NCBI RefSeq assembly: GCF_022539505.1
Contig: NC_061508.1
Coordinates: 267,722,736-267,786,735 of the forward strand
DNA from: Lolium rigidum
Taxonomy: Eukaryota > Streptophyta > Magnoliopsida > Poales > Poaceae
DNA length: 64,000 nucleotides
Direction of reading: 5' to 3'
Positions within the stretch are counted from its first letter, which is position 1. Every line of letters starts with the position of its first letter. Positions 1 through 10,981 of this stretch are shown piece after piece. The position numbers were made by a program, and so were the translations under genes. Under the pieces are notes generated by a model. It worked only from the letters and a program-made list of their open reading frames with translations, searched no databases and was not told the DNA's origin.

Positions 1-629
1 TATTTCCTCATGTCCAATCAATAAGAACTTAGTTAAGAGTTAACATCCTCTAAATTTGATCAATGTTATAGATAAAAATATAAATATTTGACAATACCAA
101 ATTAGTATTTGTAAATTCACCGTAATATATATTTTCGTAATACATTTGTTTCATGTTCTAGATATTTATATTGTCTTCTTTACATTTAGATGAACTTATT
201 AAGATTTAATTTTGACCAAATTTCTAAACCATATTTATTGTAACGGATGTAGTAGTGATTGCCGATTTTTTTTAAAAAATAATGGTATATATTGCAGAGG
301 ATATACCATTAGAAATTTTATACTCTCTACGAGTGTTCTTGCAAATAGTGGCATTCTGTACACTACCTGTATCTGTGACGTGCGTGTTTGAACCATAGGT
401 AGTGGCGTGCTACTGCTACCAAAATGTCAAACTTTGGAGAAATGGTACTAGTATGTGGTATGGAATTAATTGCTAAAATGGTACTCTTTCTTTGCGGAAA
501 ACGTAACATGAGATTACCATTATTCTTTTATACAGAAGCACAAAAAAAAGTCGAGTATGAGTACTGTGGAACCACATAGTAGTACATTTAATGAAGGTGC
601 ATTAATATGGTTATGTGGAACGAGTAGTA
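1..629. other. AT-rich non-coding sequence, probably GDSL intron
   Basis: No exon-like reading frame is visible. The block lies upstream of a splice acceptor of the GDSL gene, so it is probably intron of that gene, with the first exon(s) outside the window. Positions 1-250 are AT-rich and end in a degenerate motif resembling the end of a Stowaway-type MITE (the reverse complement near 240-250 reads CTACTACATCCGTTAC), but no matching left end is seen. A small hairpin (AATGGTATAT / ATATACCATT) lies near 282-310. Confidence 0.45.
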
Positions 630-1977
630 GAGGCTCTCATTTCCCCCCCTTCCTCCTCTCAGACAGCTACAGTAGTTGAGAGTCGACTCTCGTCGGCCGG
701 GCCCACTACAAGAAATGTGTTGATTTGTGACGGTCCGTTTTTGACGATTTAGTGTAAAATCGTCATAAATTATGACGATTTTACACCAAATCGTCACAAA
801 TGGAGCGTCACAAATCAACACATTTCTTGTAGTGGCCGCTCCAAGGCCTCCTCCGCCGGATTAGCCGGCTGGAGATGGTCGAGGACGAGCGCCGGAGTAG
901 TTAGGGTTAGTATTAGGTGTAGATTTAGCTGCTTTACCCTTGTGGAGAATGGCGTTATGCCCAAGGGGATCTGGCCACGGTGGAGTTGGAGAGGCTCCGG
1001 GTGGCTTGTGGTCGTCTGGCTGCTCTACGCGGCGCTCCGATGGTCGGAGCCGGAGGCGGAGGGCGGCGGCGCTTCCACGACCCCTTCAATAAATCTCTCG
1101 GGTCTCCCTCTCGATCTGGAGAGATCTGTCCCGGATTTTGCTCCGCCTGGCCACCATGGTGGTGGAGAAGGAGGAGCAAACCTAGATGGCTCGTCCTTTG
1201 CAGATCGGCGGGGAGCTTCTGGCTCTTCTTCCTTTGTCATCTGATGCGGTTGCATGTGAGCGGCAACCAAATCGTGGAGCTTCTCCTTCCTGGCTCTCGT
1301 CCATGGCGGACGGTCAAAGGAGGAAGAAGATCCGGGGATGACTTCCATAATAAGCTCATCTTCTGGGTCCGTCGGCGTCGCCATCATCAACGCTCGCACT
1401 CCCGAGTCCGTGGCAGGTTCTTCGGGCCGGGCGGGTCGATTTCATCGTCGCGATGCAGAGTAGGCCTTGCTACTTCTTCGATTCTGCCTCATCTGCAGCT
1501 TTCCCTGGATCCAAGCGCCAAGGTGGTGACAAGCTGGGGAATTTGCAAGGAGGGCGGGTGGAGGAGGTGGCACCGGAGCTCTTCTGAAGCGTTCTTTGCG
1601 AGCAGCACATCGGCGGCGTTCATGCTTGCCGTTATCTACGCCAGTGAAGATTGGCGATTTTTCAACCTCCATCGGAGGCCCTCTCAGAGATTGGAGGTCG
1701 CGTTCATCGTCGACTTCAATGCAAGTGGTGCCGTCCCCGCCTTGAAGCCCGACGGCGGCTCTCTGGTCTCTTGCTCGCCGGTGGGGATAGAGAAGGACCC
1801 GATTGCAATCTTCTTTTTCCTTCGAGGTCTTTTCCGCATTTACCGGGGACCTATGTATTATTTCTCTTTTTCATGGGGTCCTTTGTAACATTCTGTACAC
1901 CCACCGCTTGGTATTAATGAAGCTTCTACGCCCTTCGGGGCGCTCCGCGTTCAAAAAAAAAAAAAAAAAAAAAAAAA
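630..1977 (+). mobile_element. Non-autonomous LINE-like retroelement with poly(A) tail
   Basis: The insert ends in about 25 A residues (1953-1977). It is flanked by an 11-bp direct repeat AACGAGTAGTA at 619-629 and 1976-1986, the expected signature of target-primed reverse transcription. The body is GC-rich and carries no reverse transcriptase or endonuclease, so it is a non-autonomous or internally deleted LINE relative. A 302-codon open frame (980-1888) matches no domain I know and I regard it as a composition effect. It sits in an intron of the GDSL gene, about 55 bp before the acceptor at 2033, and contains a nested CACTA MITE at 704-834. Confidence 0.8.
704..834. mobile_element. CACTA-type MITE (131 bp)
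   Basis: A nearly perfect inverted repeat begins CACTACAAGAAATGTGTTG and ends in its complement CAACACATTTCTTGTAGTG, with a short internal spacer. A 3-bp direct repeat GCC flanks it (701-703 and 835-837). CACTA termini plus a 3-bp TSD are diagnostic of the CACTA superfamily. At 131 bp it cannot encode a transposase. It is nested in the 5' part of the LINE-like insertion, so it is the younger of the two. A transcript of it would form a long hairpin. Confidence 0.93.
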
Positions 1978-2033
1978 CGAGTAGTACATGTACCTGAATA
2001 CTAGGTAACGTGTGTACATGTTGCATATTTTAG

Positions 2034-3182
2034 GGCGAGGTGCTCAGCCTAGAGCAACAAATCACCAACTTTGAGGCGGTGACTCTTCCTGACCTGCGGG
2101 CCCAGCTTCAACGAGCCAACGATCGCAAGAAGATGAAGGGCCACGATTTCTTTGACCGTTGCTACCTGCCCAAGAGCCTGTTCGTGATCGGGTCAGGTGG
2201 CAATGACTACCTGCTCAACTACTTCAGGCCCAGAAATAGCGGGGAAACCAGGCCCGACTTGTCAGATTTTACAAGGGCCCTCGTCGCCAGGCTCTCGGCC
2301 CACCTCCAGGTATTTTTCCCCTCTTCCTCGCAAACTGTATCGATTTGAATGATGTGTGGAAATTAAAAGTCGCTACTTGTGTTGGAGAAGCACATTTCCT
2401 ACTAGCACATATGTGGAAATTAGACGAAGGAATTGAATGATTAGGCGCCAGATCAATCAAGTGGCCAACTGTGGACCATTTTGGTTCAATTTTCCTAGCA
2501 GTACAGTACTTGAAATAGTAATCGAATTTGCAGTTTTGGACAGACAGGACGTTTAATTGCGGCAGGATTTCTTACGTAATTGCATTGCAGAGGCTGTACA
2601 CTCTTGGGGCGAGGAAGTTCGTCATCTTCTCCATCCAGCCCATCGGGTGCTCCCCCGTGGTGAGGGCGTCGCTCAACGTCACCGCCGCCGTCTGCATCAA
2701 GCCGGTGAACGCGGCGGCGCTCCTCTTCAACTCGGAGCTCCGGTCGCTCGTCGACGCCGCGGGGCCGAGCATGCCCGGCGCGAGCTTCTCCGTGATCGAC
2801 TCCTACAAGATCACCATAGACGTGCTCGACCACCCCATGAAACACGGTAACTAAGCCAATCCATTGATCACATTCAGTCAGTCATGTGGATCTCTCCTGA
2901 TGGAGATCAGGAGATGGCTATCGATTGATGTTGCTGATGGTATGTTTGATTGATTTCTCAGGCATCACGGAGACGTACAAGCCTTGCTGCAGCGAGATGG
3001 GGCCGTCGGGGGTGCTCTGCCGGAAGGGAGGGCCCATCTGCAGTGACCGGACCGAGTACCTGTTCTTCGACGGGCTCCACCCGACGGACGTGGTGAACGC
3101 GCGGATCGCACGCAAGGGGTACGGTTCCGTGTCGCCGGAGGAAGCATACCCCATCAATGTAAAGATGTTGGCCATGTTGTAG
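2034..3182 (+). CDS. GDSL esterase/lipase, 3' exons (partial)
   Basis: Three exons are seen: 2034-2309, 2591-2846 and 2962-3182, with the TAG stop at 3180-3182. Acceptors (TATTTTAG, TTGCAG, TTCTCAG) and GT donors at 2310 and 2847 fit, and the phases join cleanly. About 250 residues are encoded. The product belongs to the plant GDSL lipase/esterase family, usually secreted serine hydrolases of about 350 aa. Visible hallmarks are block III (GSGGNDYLLNY), the LYTLGARKFV..PIGCSP segment, the Cys-rich stretch YKPCCSEMG...LC...ICSDR, and block V with the catalytic Asp and His (FFDGLHPTDVVN). Block I with the nucleophile serine and the signal peptide would lie in exons left of the window. The reading frame seen is intact, so the gene may work if the intronic LINE is spliced out. 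Substrate cannot be read from sequence. Confidence 0.88.
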
Positions 3183-3905
3183 GCGGTGATCTTCCGGAGC
3201 ACATGTAAACCAAAGTAACTCTTACTAGTGATCTTGCAATGCAGCAGTATTGTATGATCATCTTAATATCTGCCGTTCGTCTCTCGAAGATGTTCATAGA
3301 TGTAGAATATTTGTGCTTGCGTTTATAGGGGTTAATATATATACATATTTATTAGCATTTGCCTCGAGACTCACGAGCAATTAAGTCTAAACGTACTGTA
3401 GGTTTGGACTACATTTGAGGAAAACCACAACAGTAATGGAGTCTACCTATTCATTACAGGGAGAACAAAGTATAATTTACTTATTTCATTGACTGACCAA
3501 AAACGAAACCAAGAAAAAAGTTCACACAACATGAGTCATGGAAAAGGGCAGAGCTGTATCTTTTTTTGTTGGATTAAAAGAATCATCTAAAATTTTCACT
3601 TACTAGTCCCTTCCAAAAACTCAGACTTGATAGCATTTTGTACAATATCCATCTTGGAATCTACTTTCAAGTCTCAATATAGTCAAAAACAGGTTGCTTT
3701 CTTAAGATATACAGTATGTTATCGTCTTGAAGCAGACCATCTTTCTTATGTACCATGTTCAGAGCGCGAAAATGATCACAAAAGTAAAGAAAAACGAACG
3801 GCACACAAGCATATTATTGACAGGATCCATTCTAATACTCGCAATATATAGACTTGCATAATGCATATCTTATACCACCAATATATGGACCATATATGTA
3901 AGTTT
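3183..3905 (+). other. GDSL 3'UTR and downstream flank (duplicated at 14000-18540)
   Basis: No gene is seen. The 3' flank is AT-rich. Blocks at 3180-3475 and 3490-3870 are recognisably repeated, diverged, at 13976-14270 and 18086-18500. For example, GATAGCATTTTGTACAATAT occurs at about 3630 and again at about 18240. This is the intact counterpart of the interrupted duplicate. Confidence 0.7.
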
Positions 3906-4068
3906 TGTTGGAATTTGCTATTGGGGCATGAAGCCCATAGGTGATACGAATTCTAAAAAAAATTATTGGTCCCTATGCATAGCTGCACTAGGTGGGACTA
4001 AATTTTAGTCACACATTGCAAGAGAGAGTTGGAGTGATTCACAAGGTGAACTCTTCTACTCCCACAAA

Positions 4069-4613
4069 TGTTGGGTTTAATCTTGATCATGTATCCGCAT
4101 GTTTAATTTGTTTCTGCATGTAGTTAGGTAGTGTGGCTCGGACGAGAGTGCTCAAGCATGTGCGCATGGTGCGATGCCGGATGTGGCCGTGTGAAGCGGC
4201 AAGGACGGGCGTGATGCCGATGGTGGCGTGAGGCTACCGCGCAGTGCTGAAGACATCGAGCTGCATACAAACCAGCCGAGCGATTCGGTATATAGTTAGT
4301 CTGTTAGCTAGCGACGTGCAAGTTGTTAGCTATGCATGTGCATCGTTGGAATGGTCAAGTTAGTGGTCGGTAGTAGTGGCCATAGTTAGCGCGTGCATGG
4401 GTTAGTGGCATGAGTGGTGCCCCAGCTGAGTGTGTGCGTGTGTCTGCTTAAGCCATGTAACCATTAAGCTTATTTTATAGATTAAGAGAAGAAAAGGTGA
4501 GGGCTGTGCGATTCAGCCGAGACCAAAAGCACTTGTCTCTGTGTGTATTCTGTGAAAGATACGTGAGGTAGCAGAGAGTAAGTTTCAGAGGAGCTGAGCG
4601 ATCAGCTCTTTCA
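4069..4613 (+). repeat. 5' LTR of the gag-only copia element
   Basis: TG...CA-bounded, 545 bp, closely matching 5626-6167. The PBS follows two bases after its end. Confidence 0.93.
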
Positions 4614-4615
4614 CT

Positions 4616-4627
4616 TGGTATCAGAGC
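4616..4627 (+). promoter_or_regulatory. Primer-binding site (initiator tRNA-Met)
   Basis: TGGTATCAGAGC, the standard plant copia PBS complementary to the 3' end of initiator tRNA-Met, two bases after the 5' LTR. Confidence 0.92.
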
Positions 4628-4651
4628 CCTTTGCTCTTGGTTCCTGTGGTG

Positions 4652-5585
4652 ATGGCGGACGACGCTGCCAGTGAGAAGGCCAAGGCGACGGAGCTGGAAA
4701 AGAAGATGGCGGAGGAGAAGGACCTGCGCACTCCACCAAGGGCGCAGCTCACTGGACGGCAGCAGCAGCAGCGGTGGCGAGGTCCGCGTCGTCGAGCGCG
4801 TCATCCGGCAGAGCTCCATGGTGGCGGCGCCGCCTCTCATGCTCACCCGCACGAACTACTCCGACTGGGCGCTCGTCATGCGAGTGAGGCTGCAGGGACA
4901 AGGCCGGTGGGAGGTGGTCGAGCACGGCATCGACGACTACCACGATGACCGTGAGGCTTTGGGCACCATCCTCGGCGCTGTGCCGCTGGAGATGTTGCGC
5001 TCGCTGGCCGTCAAGGACACCGCCAAGGAGGCTTGGGACGCCCTCAAAACTTTGAGGTTGGGGTCCGAGCGCGTCCGTGAAGCAAGGGCGCAGACCCGCC
5101 GCTCCGAGTTCGAGAACCTTCGGTTCAAGGATGGCGAGAAGGTGGAGCAGTTCGCCATGCGCCTCACCGGCGTCATGCACGACCTGGAGATCCTCGGAGA
5201 TCGCGTCACCGAGCACAAGGCCGTGTTGAAGTTCTTGCGCTGCGTGCCCAAGCGTTTCCGTCAGCTCGCGCACTCCATTCAGCAGCTGCTCGACCTCAAG
5301 AACATGACGGTTGAGGAGCTGATGGGCCGTTTCTTGGAGGTGGAGGAGGAGCTCGACATGGAGGACGAGGAGGGTGGACAACATGGCGGGACTCACCTTC
5401 TCCTCACGGAGGAGGAGTGGATGGAACGTGCGAGGAAGAAGAACCGTGGACGTGACAAGAGGAAGTTGCGGTGTTACAGCTGCCAGAATCTTGGACACTT
5501 CGCCTGGGAGTGTCCAGAGAAGAAGAAGGACAATGAGGAGAAGGCGCTGCTTGGCTTCATCGAGGATGAGCCAGCCCTTCTCTAA
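4652..5585 (+). CDS. Copia-type Gag polyprotein with CCHC knuckle (N-terminus frameshifted)
   Basis: The main frame is open to the stop at 5583-5585, with an in-frame ATG at 4818. It gives a Retrotran_gag/UBN2-like capsid (LTRTNYSDWALVMRV ... MRLTGVMHDLEILGD) and a C-terminal zinc knuckle CYSCQNLGHFAWEC. Capsid assembly and RNA binding are inferred from the family. An ATG at 4652 starts a plausible N-terminus (MADDAASEKAKATELEKKM) in another frame. The two frames meet near 4740, so the full-length copy is broken by an indel, or translation starts at 4818. The frame stops 40 bases before the 3' LTR, leaving no room for pol. Confidence 0.88.
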
Positions 5586-5614
5586 AGCTGCATCACAAGT
5601 GATGGATCAAGATT

Positions 5615-5625
5615 AAGGAGGAGAT
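5615..5625 (+). promoter_or_regulatory. Polypurine tract
   Basis: AAGGAGGAGAT lies directly before the 3' LTR and is the expected primer for plus-strand DNA synthesis. Confidence 0.8.
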
Positions 5626-6167
5626 TGTTGGGTTTAATCTTGATCATGTATCCGCATGTTTAATTTGTTTCTGCATGTAGTTAGGTAGTGTGGCTCCGAC
5701 GAGAGTGCTCAAGCATGTGCGCATGGTGCGATGCCGGATGTGGCCGTGTGAAGCGGCAAGGACGGGCGTGATGCCGATGGTGGCGTGAGGCTACCGCGCA
5801 GTGCTGAAGACATCGAGCTGCATACAAACCAGCCGAGCGATTCGGTATATAGTTAGTCTGTTAGCTAGCGACGTGCAAGTTGTTAGCTATGCATGTGCAT
5901 CGTTGGAATGGTCAAGTTAGTGGCCGGTAGTAGTGGCCATAGTTAGCGCGTGCATGGGTTAGTGGCATGAGTGATGCCCCAGCTGAGTGTGTGCGTGTGT
6001 CTTAAGCCCTGTAACCATCAAGTTTATTTTATAGATTAAGAGAAGAAAAGGTGAGGGCTGTGCGATTCAGCCGAGACCAAAAGCACTTGTCTCTATGTGT
6101 ATTCTGTGGAAGATACGTGAGGTAGCAGAGATCAAGTTTCAGAGGAGCTGAGCGATCAGCTCTTTCA
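5626..6167 (+). repeat. 3' LTR of the gag-only copia element
   Basis: 542 bp, starting TGTTGGGTTTAATC and ending CTTTCA, near-identical to 4069-4613. Confidence 0.93.
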
Positions 6168-7104
6168 ACTAAGGTGTGAGAAAAGAAGAGACCCTTGCGC
6201 ATTCCTCCTCCTCTTCCTCCACCGCCCGCTCGTCTCGTTAGGACGCATCGTGCCGCGTGTTGCGGGAATGAGCCAAGCGGAGCTCCTATCTATGCATCCT
6301 TTTTATATTCTCGTTGTTCGGAGAATTAATCATGTATTAGTTTGCGAGTCATTAACAGATGCGTTGCTCAATCGTTTCCACGTTCTCTTGATCGCGGGTT
6401 GTTGTGTTGACTCGGACGTGGGATGAGTTCCACGACCCACCTAATATGCGCTATATAATCTGGGATGTCAACCCTAGTCATCATACACCAACACATGCGC
6501 CTATGTCCTTCCAGAACCTTGCACCGTCGCCATCGTGTTCCTCATCCCGTGTTCCGGCGAATAGTAGGTCTACGTAACCCCATCTCTCTTAGACCAGTGC
6601 GGGGGCGATCAAGTTTTTGGAGAGCGCTTACACGCGATTAACGGCAACATGACATCGTCTGACGATGAGTTCCCCAACGACTACTTCTTTCCATATTTCA
6701 ACGGCCTTTTCGACAACCGCAACACGGGAGACAACGCCGACGTTGTTGTTGCTGTCGCTGCTGCTCAAGCTACACCGTATTTGACTCTCTTCTCTCTCTG
6801 TCAGATTTTACTAGAGTTTCTAGTTCTAGTGTTTGGATTAGATGTGACCGGTTTACCCTGTTTAGATGAAATCTATTCATCTACCCTTTTAGTATGCGAT
6901 TAGTTTAATTATTGTTTGTACGATCATGTCCTATCAGCTATTATTTTGAATTAAATTTTATGTTAATTTACTTATATTTCATCCAACTCGTCCTATCAAC
7001 CTTGATGGAGATGTTTTGGACAACTTTTCATGGAACCTCACTGCAAGTGGAAATCCGCATATATGGCACAATTTCTTGGGGTAACACGTTTACCTGTTAG
7101 CTCA

Positions 7105-7430
7105 ATATAGTATGGAAGATTTCGGCTCCTTCCAGAATCAAGTTCTTGGCATGCATGGTTGTCATCTAAAAGGGCTTTGAACGGCCGATCGGTTGCAAAA
7201 TAGAAATTGGTCAAATTAGGGAGTTGTTTCTTCATGTAAGCAAGCGCCAGAGTCAACCATGCATCTCTTTGTTCATTGTCGGTTCACTGCTAGGCTTTTG
7301 GGCATGTCAAAAGAACTGGATAGGCCTACACTTCATCGTCCTCAACCTATGACCAACGCATGAAGTTTCTTGTGGTCGAAATTCATGAGAAATCGTAAAG
7401 ACCCTGATTCTCTGACCCTTCCTACAACTT
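7105..7430 (+). pseudogene. LINE zf-RVT-like remnant
   Basis: The forward translation contains KISAPSRIKFLACMVV and, downstream, NHASLCSLSVHC. These recall the zf-RVT region of plant LINE polyproteins (a W..S.PSRVKFFAW block followed by H..C ligands). Stops interrupt it. It is short and uncertain. Confidence 0.35.
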
Positions 7431-7437
7431 GGTTAGC

Positions 7438-7510
7438 ATGAACTCCCATGGACAGTAAGCCTACACCCCTGAATCAGCATTTCAAGTGTGCGATCCAGAG
7501 CTGTCTCACA
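7438..7510. repeat. Block repeated at 23430-23510
   Basis: The text around CAGTAAGCCTACACCCCTGA recurs, diverged, at about 23445 (TAGTAAGCCTACATCCCTGA) with matching flanks (CATTTCAAG..TGTG or GAGTGTGCGATC). It is either a dispersed repeat or another piece of the local duplication. Confidence 0.6.
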
Positions 7511-8054
7511 CTACGAGCCTCCTAACACACACGCATGTGTTTATCTCAACACGTATGTATGTGTTGCCTTGATAGCGACCTTGTTATCGAGGAAAACAAA
7601 CCACCGACAGGATAGGGGCTACAGCGAGTCGAATCCAGCGTGTCTACGTGGCGGAGAAAGTGCTATTCCATGGATCTGCTGGACCAGATGGTGGATACGG
7701 TCATCTACTCATCTCACGGCAGGGGTAGCTGGCGGCACGACCGGCCTTCATCCCGGCCGGCGTGGAGCTCCTCGCGGCCACCTCCCGATTACTTGGCGAT
7801 TTTCCCACTATCAAACGATAACGCGCGTGTGAAGATACCTAGTGCCATGCAGGAACAACCATCAACCGATCAGATAAGGTTTACATGCTTGTGCCCGATG
7901 TCGTGTTCAGATTGCAGCTGTGTGCCGACGATTCAAAGTTTCCTCGCACAAGAAAACAAGAAAATTGAAAACATGAAGATTCAAAGCTTGGAAAGTCAAC
8001 AATTAGGACACCCGAAATTATCATCATGCCTAGATATACTCCAAGTCCGGTCAA
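7511..8054. other. No recognised feature
   Basis: Moderate-GC sequence with short open frames only (longest about 177 codons at 7640-8173, which runs into the CACTA terminus). I recognise no domain, repeat or regulatory element. Confidence 0.5.
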
Positions 8055-10981
8055 CACTACGGGAACCAGTCAAGGTGCCGACGGCCAGATCCTGTGTCAA
8101 CGGCAAAATATCGGGGCCGTCGGCACAGGACTCATTCTGGCCAGGCCAGCAGGTCAGCCGTCGGCACAGGTAAACCTTCGGCACATGGAGGTCTATGCCG
8201 ACGGCAACCGTCGGCACAGTTTCGGCCGTCGGCACAGCCTCTCCGCCGTGACGGCGAGCTAACAGTGTTAGGCCTGTGCCGACGGCAAAGACGTCGGCAT
8301 ATATTTCAGCCCTGTCCCGACGGCAAAGTCGTCGGCATAGCTATTTTCCATTTTACCACATTAATCTTCAAAAAATCATAACTAAATCATTATAATTCAG
8401 AAAAATATAAATAATATATCAAAATCTTAAGAAAAATAAGTTCTAAATTGGAAAAATATCAAACTTGGAATATTTAAAATATCTCAAAGAACCTTCTCAA
8501 AAATGAGCTATCATATCCGATGTTTTATGGCTTTCACACAGAACAACCAGTGTTATGGATAGAATCGCGGCATAGTTTGTGATAATTTGCCCATATTGTG
8601 CACACATGTGCATCTTGGGATGTCTTACGATGTTGCAGGAGAAAGTTTTCCATTTCATCGCACGAAAAAACTATTTTCCATTTTTGAGGTGTCGAAAACG
8701 GGGTGTTTTGTGAAGCAACCACCAAATTAAAGTTTCATATTGGTACCAACACATTTTTCAAAAATACTAGACCACATAAGATGGACAATTTCTTAACCGG
8801 TGTATCTGGAACCTTTCCGTCCATCCCTCATGAAAAAGAGAAATCCTGCCGTATCGGTAGGAGGCCGACCAGATTTAAACTACAGGTACATGATATAATG
8901 CTTAAGATTTCTTGTAAAAATCATTTTTAGATTGACAACATTCTATTTCATCAGAGATCCAGTCCAAGTTTGGCGAGCCTCGGCCCCGGGCTAAGGATCT
9001 TCATGCCCGCCGTTTTGAATATAGTTTGAAACGAGCATAAAAAAATTCAAAAACGGTCCAAACAATGTGAAACCTTCGCGTGGTGTCATATTATGTGTCA
9101 TAGTTGCACAGAAAAATATTAAAATTGGAAAATTGCGAACATCACAAAAAATCCTTCACAAAATGAGCTATCATGTTCGAGGTTTCATGATATTTAGGCC
9201 AAACGACCAATGTTATGGATAGAATCGCGGCATAGTTTGTGATAATGTGGCCATATTGTGCACACATGTGCATATTGGGATGTCTTACGATATTGCAGGA
9301 GGAAGTTTTCCATTTCATCGCACAAAAAAACCATTTTCCATTTTTGAGGTGCCGAAAACGGGGTGTTTTGTGAAGCAACCACCAAATTAAAGATTTACAT
9401 TGGTACCAACACATTTTTCAAAAGTAGTAGACCAACTAAGATGGAAAATTTCTCAACTGGTGTATCTGGAATCTTTCCGTCCACCCCTCATGAAAAAGAC
9501 AAATTCCTGCCGAATCGGTAGGAGGCCGACCAGATTTGAACTACAGGTACATAATATATTACTCAAGATTTTTTGTAAAAATTATTTTTAGATTCAAAAC
9601 ATGCTATTTCATCAGAGTCTAGTGCAAGTTTAGCGAGCCTCAGCCCCGGGCAAAGGATCTTCATGCCCGCCGTTTTGAATATAGTTTGAAATGGGCATAT
9701 AAGATTCAAAAATGATCCAAACAATGTGAAACCTTCGCGTGTTGTCATCTTATATGTCATAGTTGCAAGTAAAAATATTAAAGTTGGAAAATTGCGAACA
9801 TCACAAAAAATCCTTCACAAAATGAGCTATCATGTTCGAGGTTTCATGACATTTAGATCAAACGACCAATGATATGGATAGAATCGCTGCATAGTTTATG
9901 ATAATGTGCCTATATTATGCACACATGTGTATCTTGAAATGTCTTACGATGTTGCAACGGGAAATTTTCCTTTTCATCGGGAAAAAGCCATTTTCCATTT
10001 TTGAGGTGCCGAAAACGGGATGTTTTGTGAAGCAACCACCAAATTAAAGTTTCCAATTGGTATCAACACATTTTTAAAAAAATACTAGACCACCTAAGAT
10101 GAAAAATTTCCCAGCCGGTGTATCTAGAACTTTTCCGTCCATCCCTCATGAAAAATACAAATTCCTGCCGAATCGGTAGGAGGCGGGCCAGATTTGAAAT
10201 ACTGGTACATGATCTAATGCTCCTGAATTTTTGGAAAAATTATTTTTGATTCAAAATATGATATAGATGTCATATTTGGATTCCTCTCATTTTTTTAAAC
10301 GATTTAGACATATTATTTGTCAAATTTTGATTTACATATTTAAAAATATCAATTATTCCATATTAAATAAAAAATAAAAAATAAATCATTTTATTGTCCA
10401 TTTGAATTCAAGATTAATATACTTATTCTTGTAGTTTATGTAGGTAATTGTTTGGAATTCAAAAAATAATGATGTGCAACATCAAGTAATATGGGTTAAT
10501 ACTATTGATATGGTATTATTGTCAACAAGGTGTCATTTCTTTATTGAAATCAAGTCTATATGGAACTGAGAAGTTAAGCATGCTAGGGGTGGAGTAATGT
10601 GAGGATGGGTGACTGATCGGGAAGTTTGACCATAAGTGGAATTTGACCTAATATTAAGTGTAGTTAGAGTTAAAATGGTGCATGTGAGAGATTAAAAATA
10701 TTGGGATAAAAAATTTAAAAACAAATTTGAAAAAAAATGAATTTTTTTTTGAAAAAATTCGAGCCAGAATTACCAAACGGTGTTATTTCTATGCCGACGG
10801 CTTTGCCATCGGCACAGGATGCTGTGCCGGCGGCCAGCCTGTGCCGACGACACCTTTGCATGTGCTGAGGCGTTATTGTGCTGACGGCAAGGTGCCGACG
10901 GCTGCCGTCGGCACAAGCCTGTGCCGAAGGCAAGGCAAGCTGTGCCGCCGGCCGTCGGCACCTTGACTGGTTCCCGTAGTT
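8055..10981. mobile_element. Non-autonomous CACTA transposon (2.9 kb)
   Basis: Left end CACTACGGGAACCAGTCAAG; right end CTTGACTGGTTCCCGTAGT followed by T instead of G. The terminal inverted repeat of about 30 bp continues through GGTGCCGACGGC. Both subterminal regions (8060-8340 and 10790-10970) hold many direct and inverted copies of a GTGCCGACGGC / GCCGTCGGCAC motif, as expected for CACTA transposase-binding sites. There is no transposase ORF; the interior is tandem repeats and AT-rich sequence. No matching 3-bp TSD is seen (CAA on the left, CTA on the right), and the right terminal base is changed, so the copy may be immobile. Confidence 0.9.
8440..10250. repeat. About 660-bp tandem repeat, nearly three copies, inside the CACTA element
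   Basis: The phrase AAATGAGCTATCAT recurs at about 8501, 9161 and 9820 (periods 660 and 659). Each unit then repeats the same order of landmarks: a GAATCG block, CCATTTCATCG, GAAGCAACCACC, TAGGAGGC. The third unit is truncated near 10250. No coding potential is conserved between units. Confidence 0.88.

Larger units (their letters stand above)
4069..6167 (+). mobile_element. Gag-only copia-type LTR retrotransposon (2.1 kb)
   Basis: Two LTRs of 545 and 542 bp begin TGTTGGGTTT and end CTTTCA. They flank a 1,012-bp internal region with a primer-binding site (PBS), one gag reading frame and a polypurine tract. There is no protease, integrase or reverse transcriptase, so it is non-autonomous but still has a coding capacity. 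By eye the LTRs differ by about ten substitutions and one 3-nt indel, so it is fairly young. Flanks are ACAAA and ACTAA, a 5-bp TSD with one mismatch. This architecture matches elements described as TR-GAG (terminal repeats plus GAG only). Confidence 0.93.
3906..7060 (+). mobile_element. Degraded LTR-retroelement remnant hosting a nested copia element
   Basis: From TGTTGGAATTTGC at 3906 the sequence departs from the duplicated flank. With the nested element 4069-6167 removed, it reads on into a leader-like stretch ending near an ATG at 6649 (MTSSDDEFPNDYFFP). This layout (LTR or leader, then a short acidic N-terminus) resembles the 5' region of abundant Triticeae LTR elements. I see no polymerase and no second LTR, so this is a remnant. 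The right boundary is approximate. Confidence 0.45.

Noticed and set aside
980..1888. 302-codon open frame in the LINE-like element
   Set aside because: No recognisable domain, Arg/Ser/Trp-rich composition from GC-rich repeat DNA, starts with GTG, and overlapping frames are open on both strands.
4749..5498. 249-codon minus-strand frame opposite gag
   Set aside because: Antisense shadow of the Gag frame; the plus strand has the CCHC knuckle and capsid.
8055..8400. Coding frames of up to 95 codons at the CACTA left end
   Set aside because: Made of repeated GTGCCGACGGC motifs; transposon terminus rather than gene.
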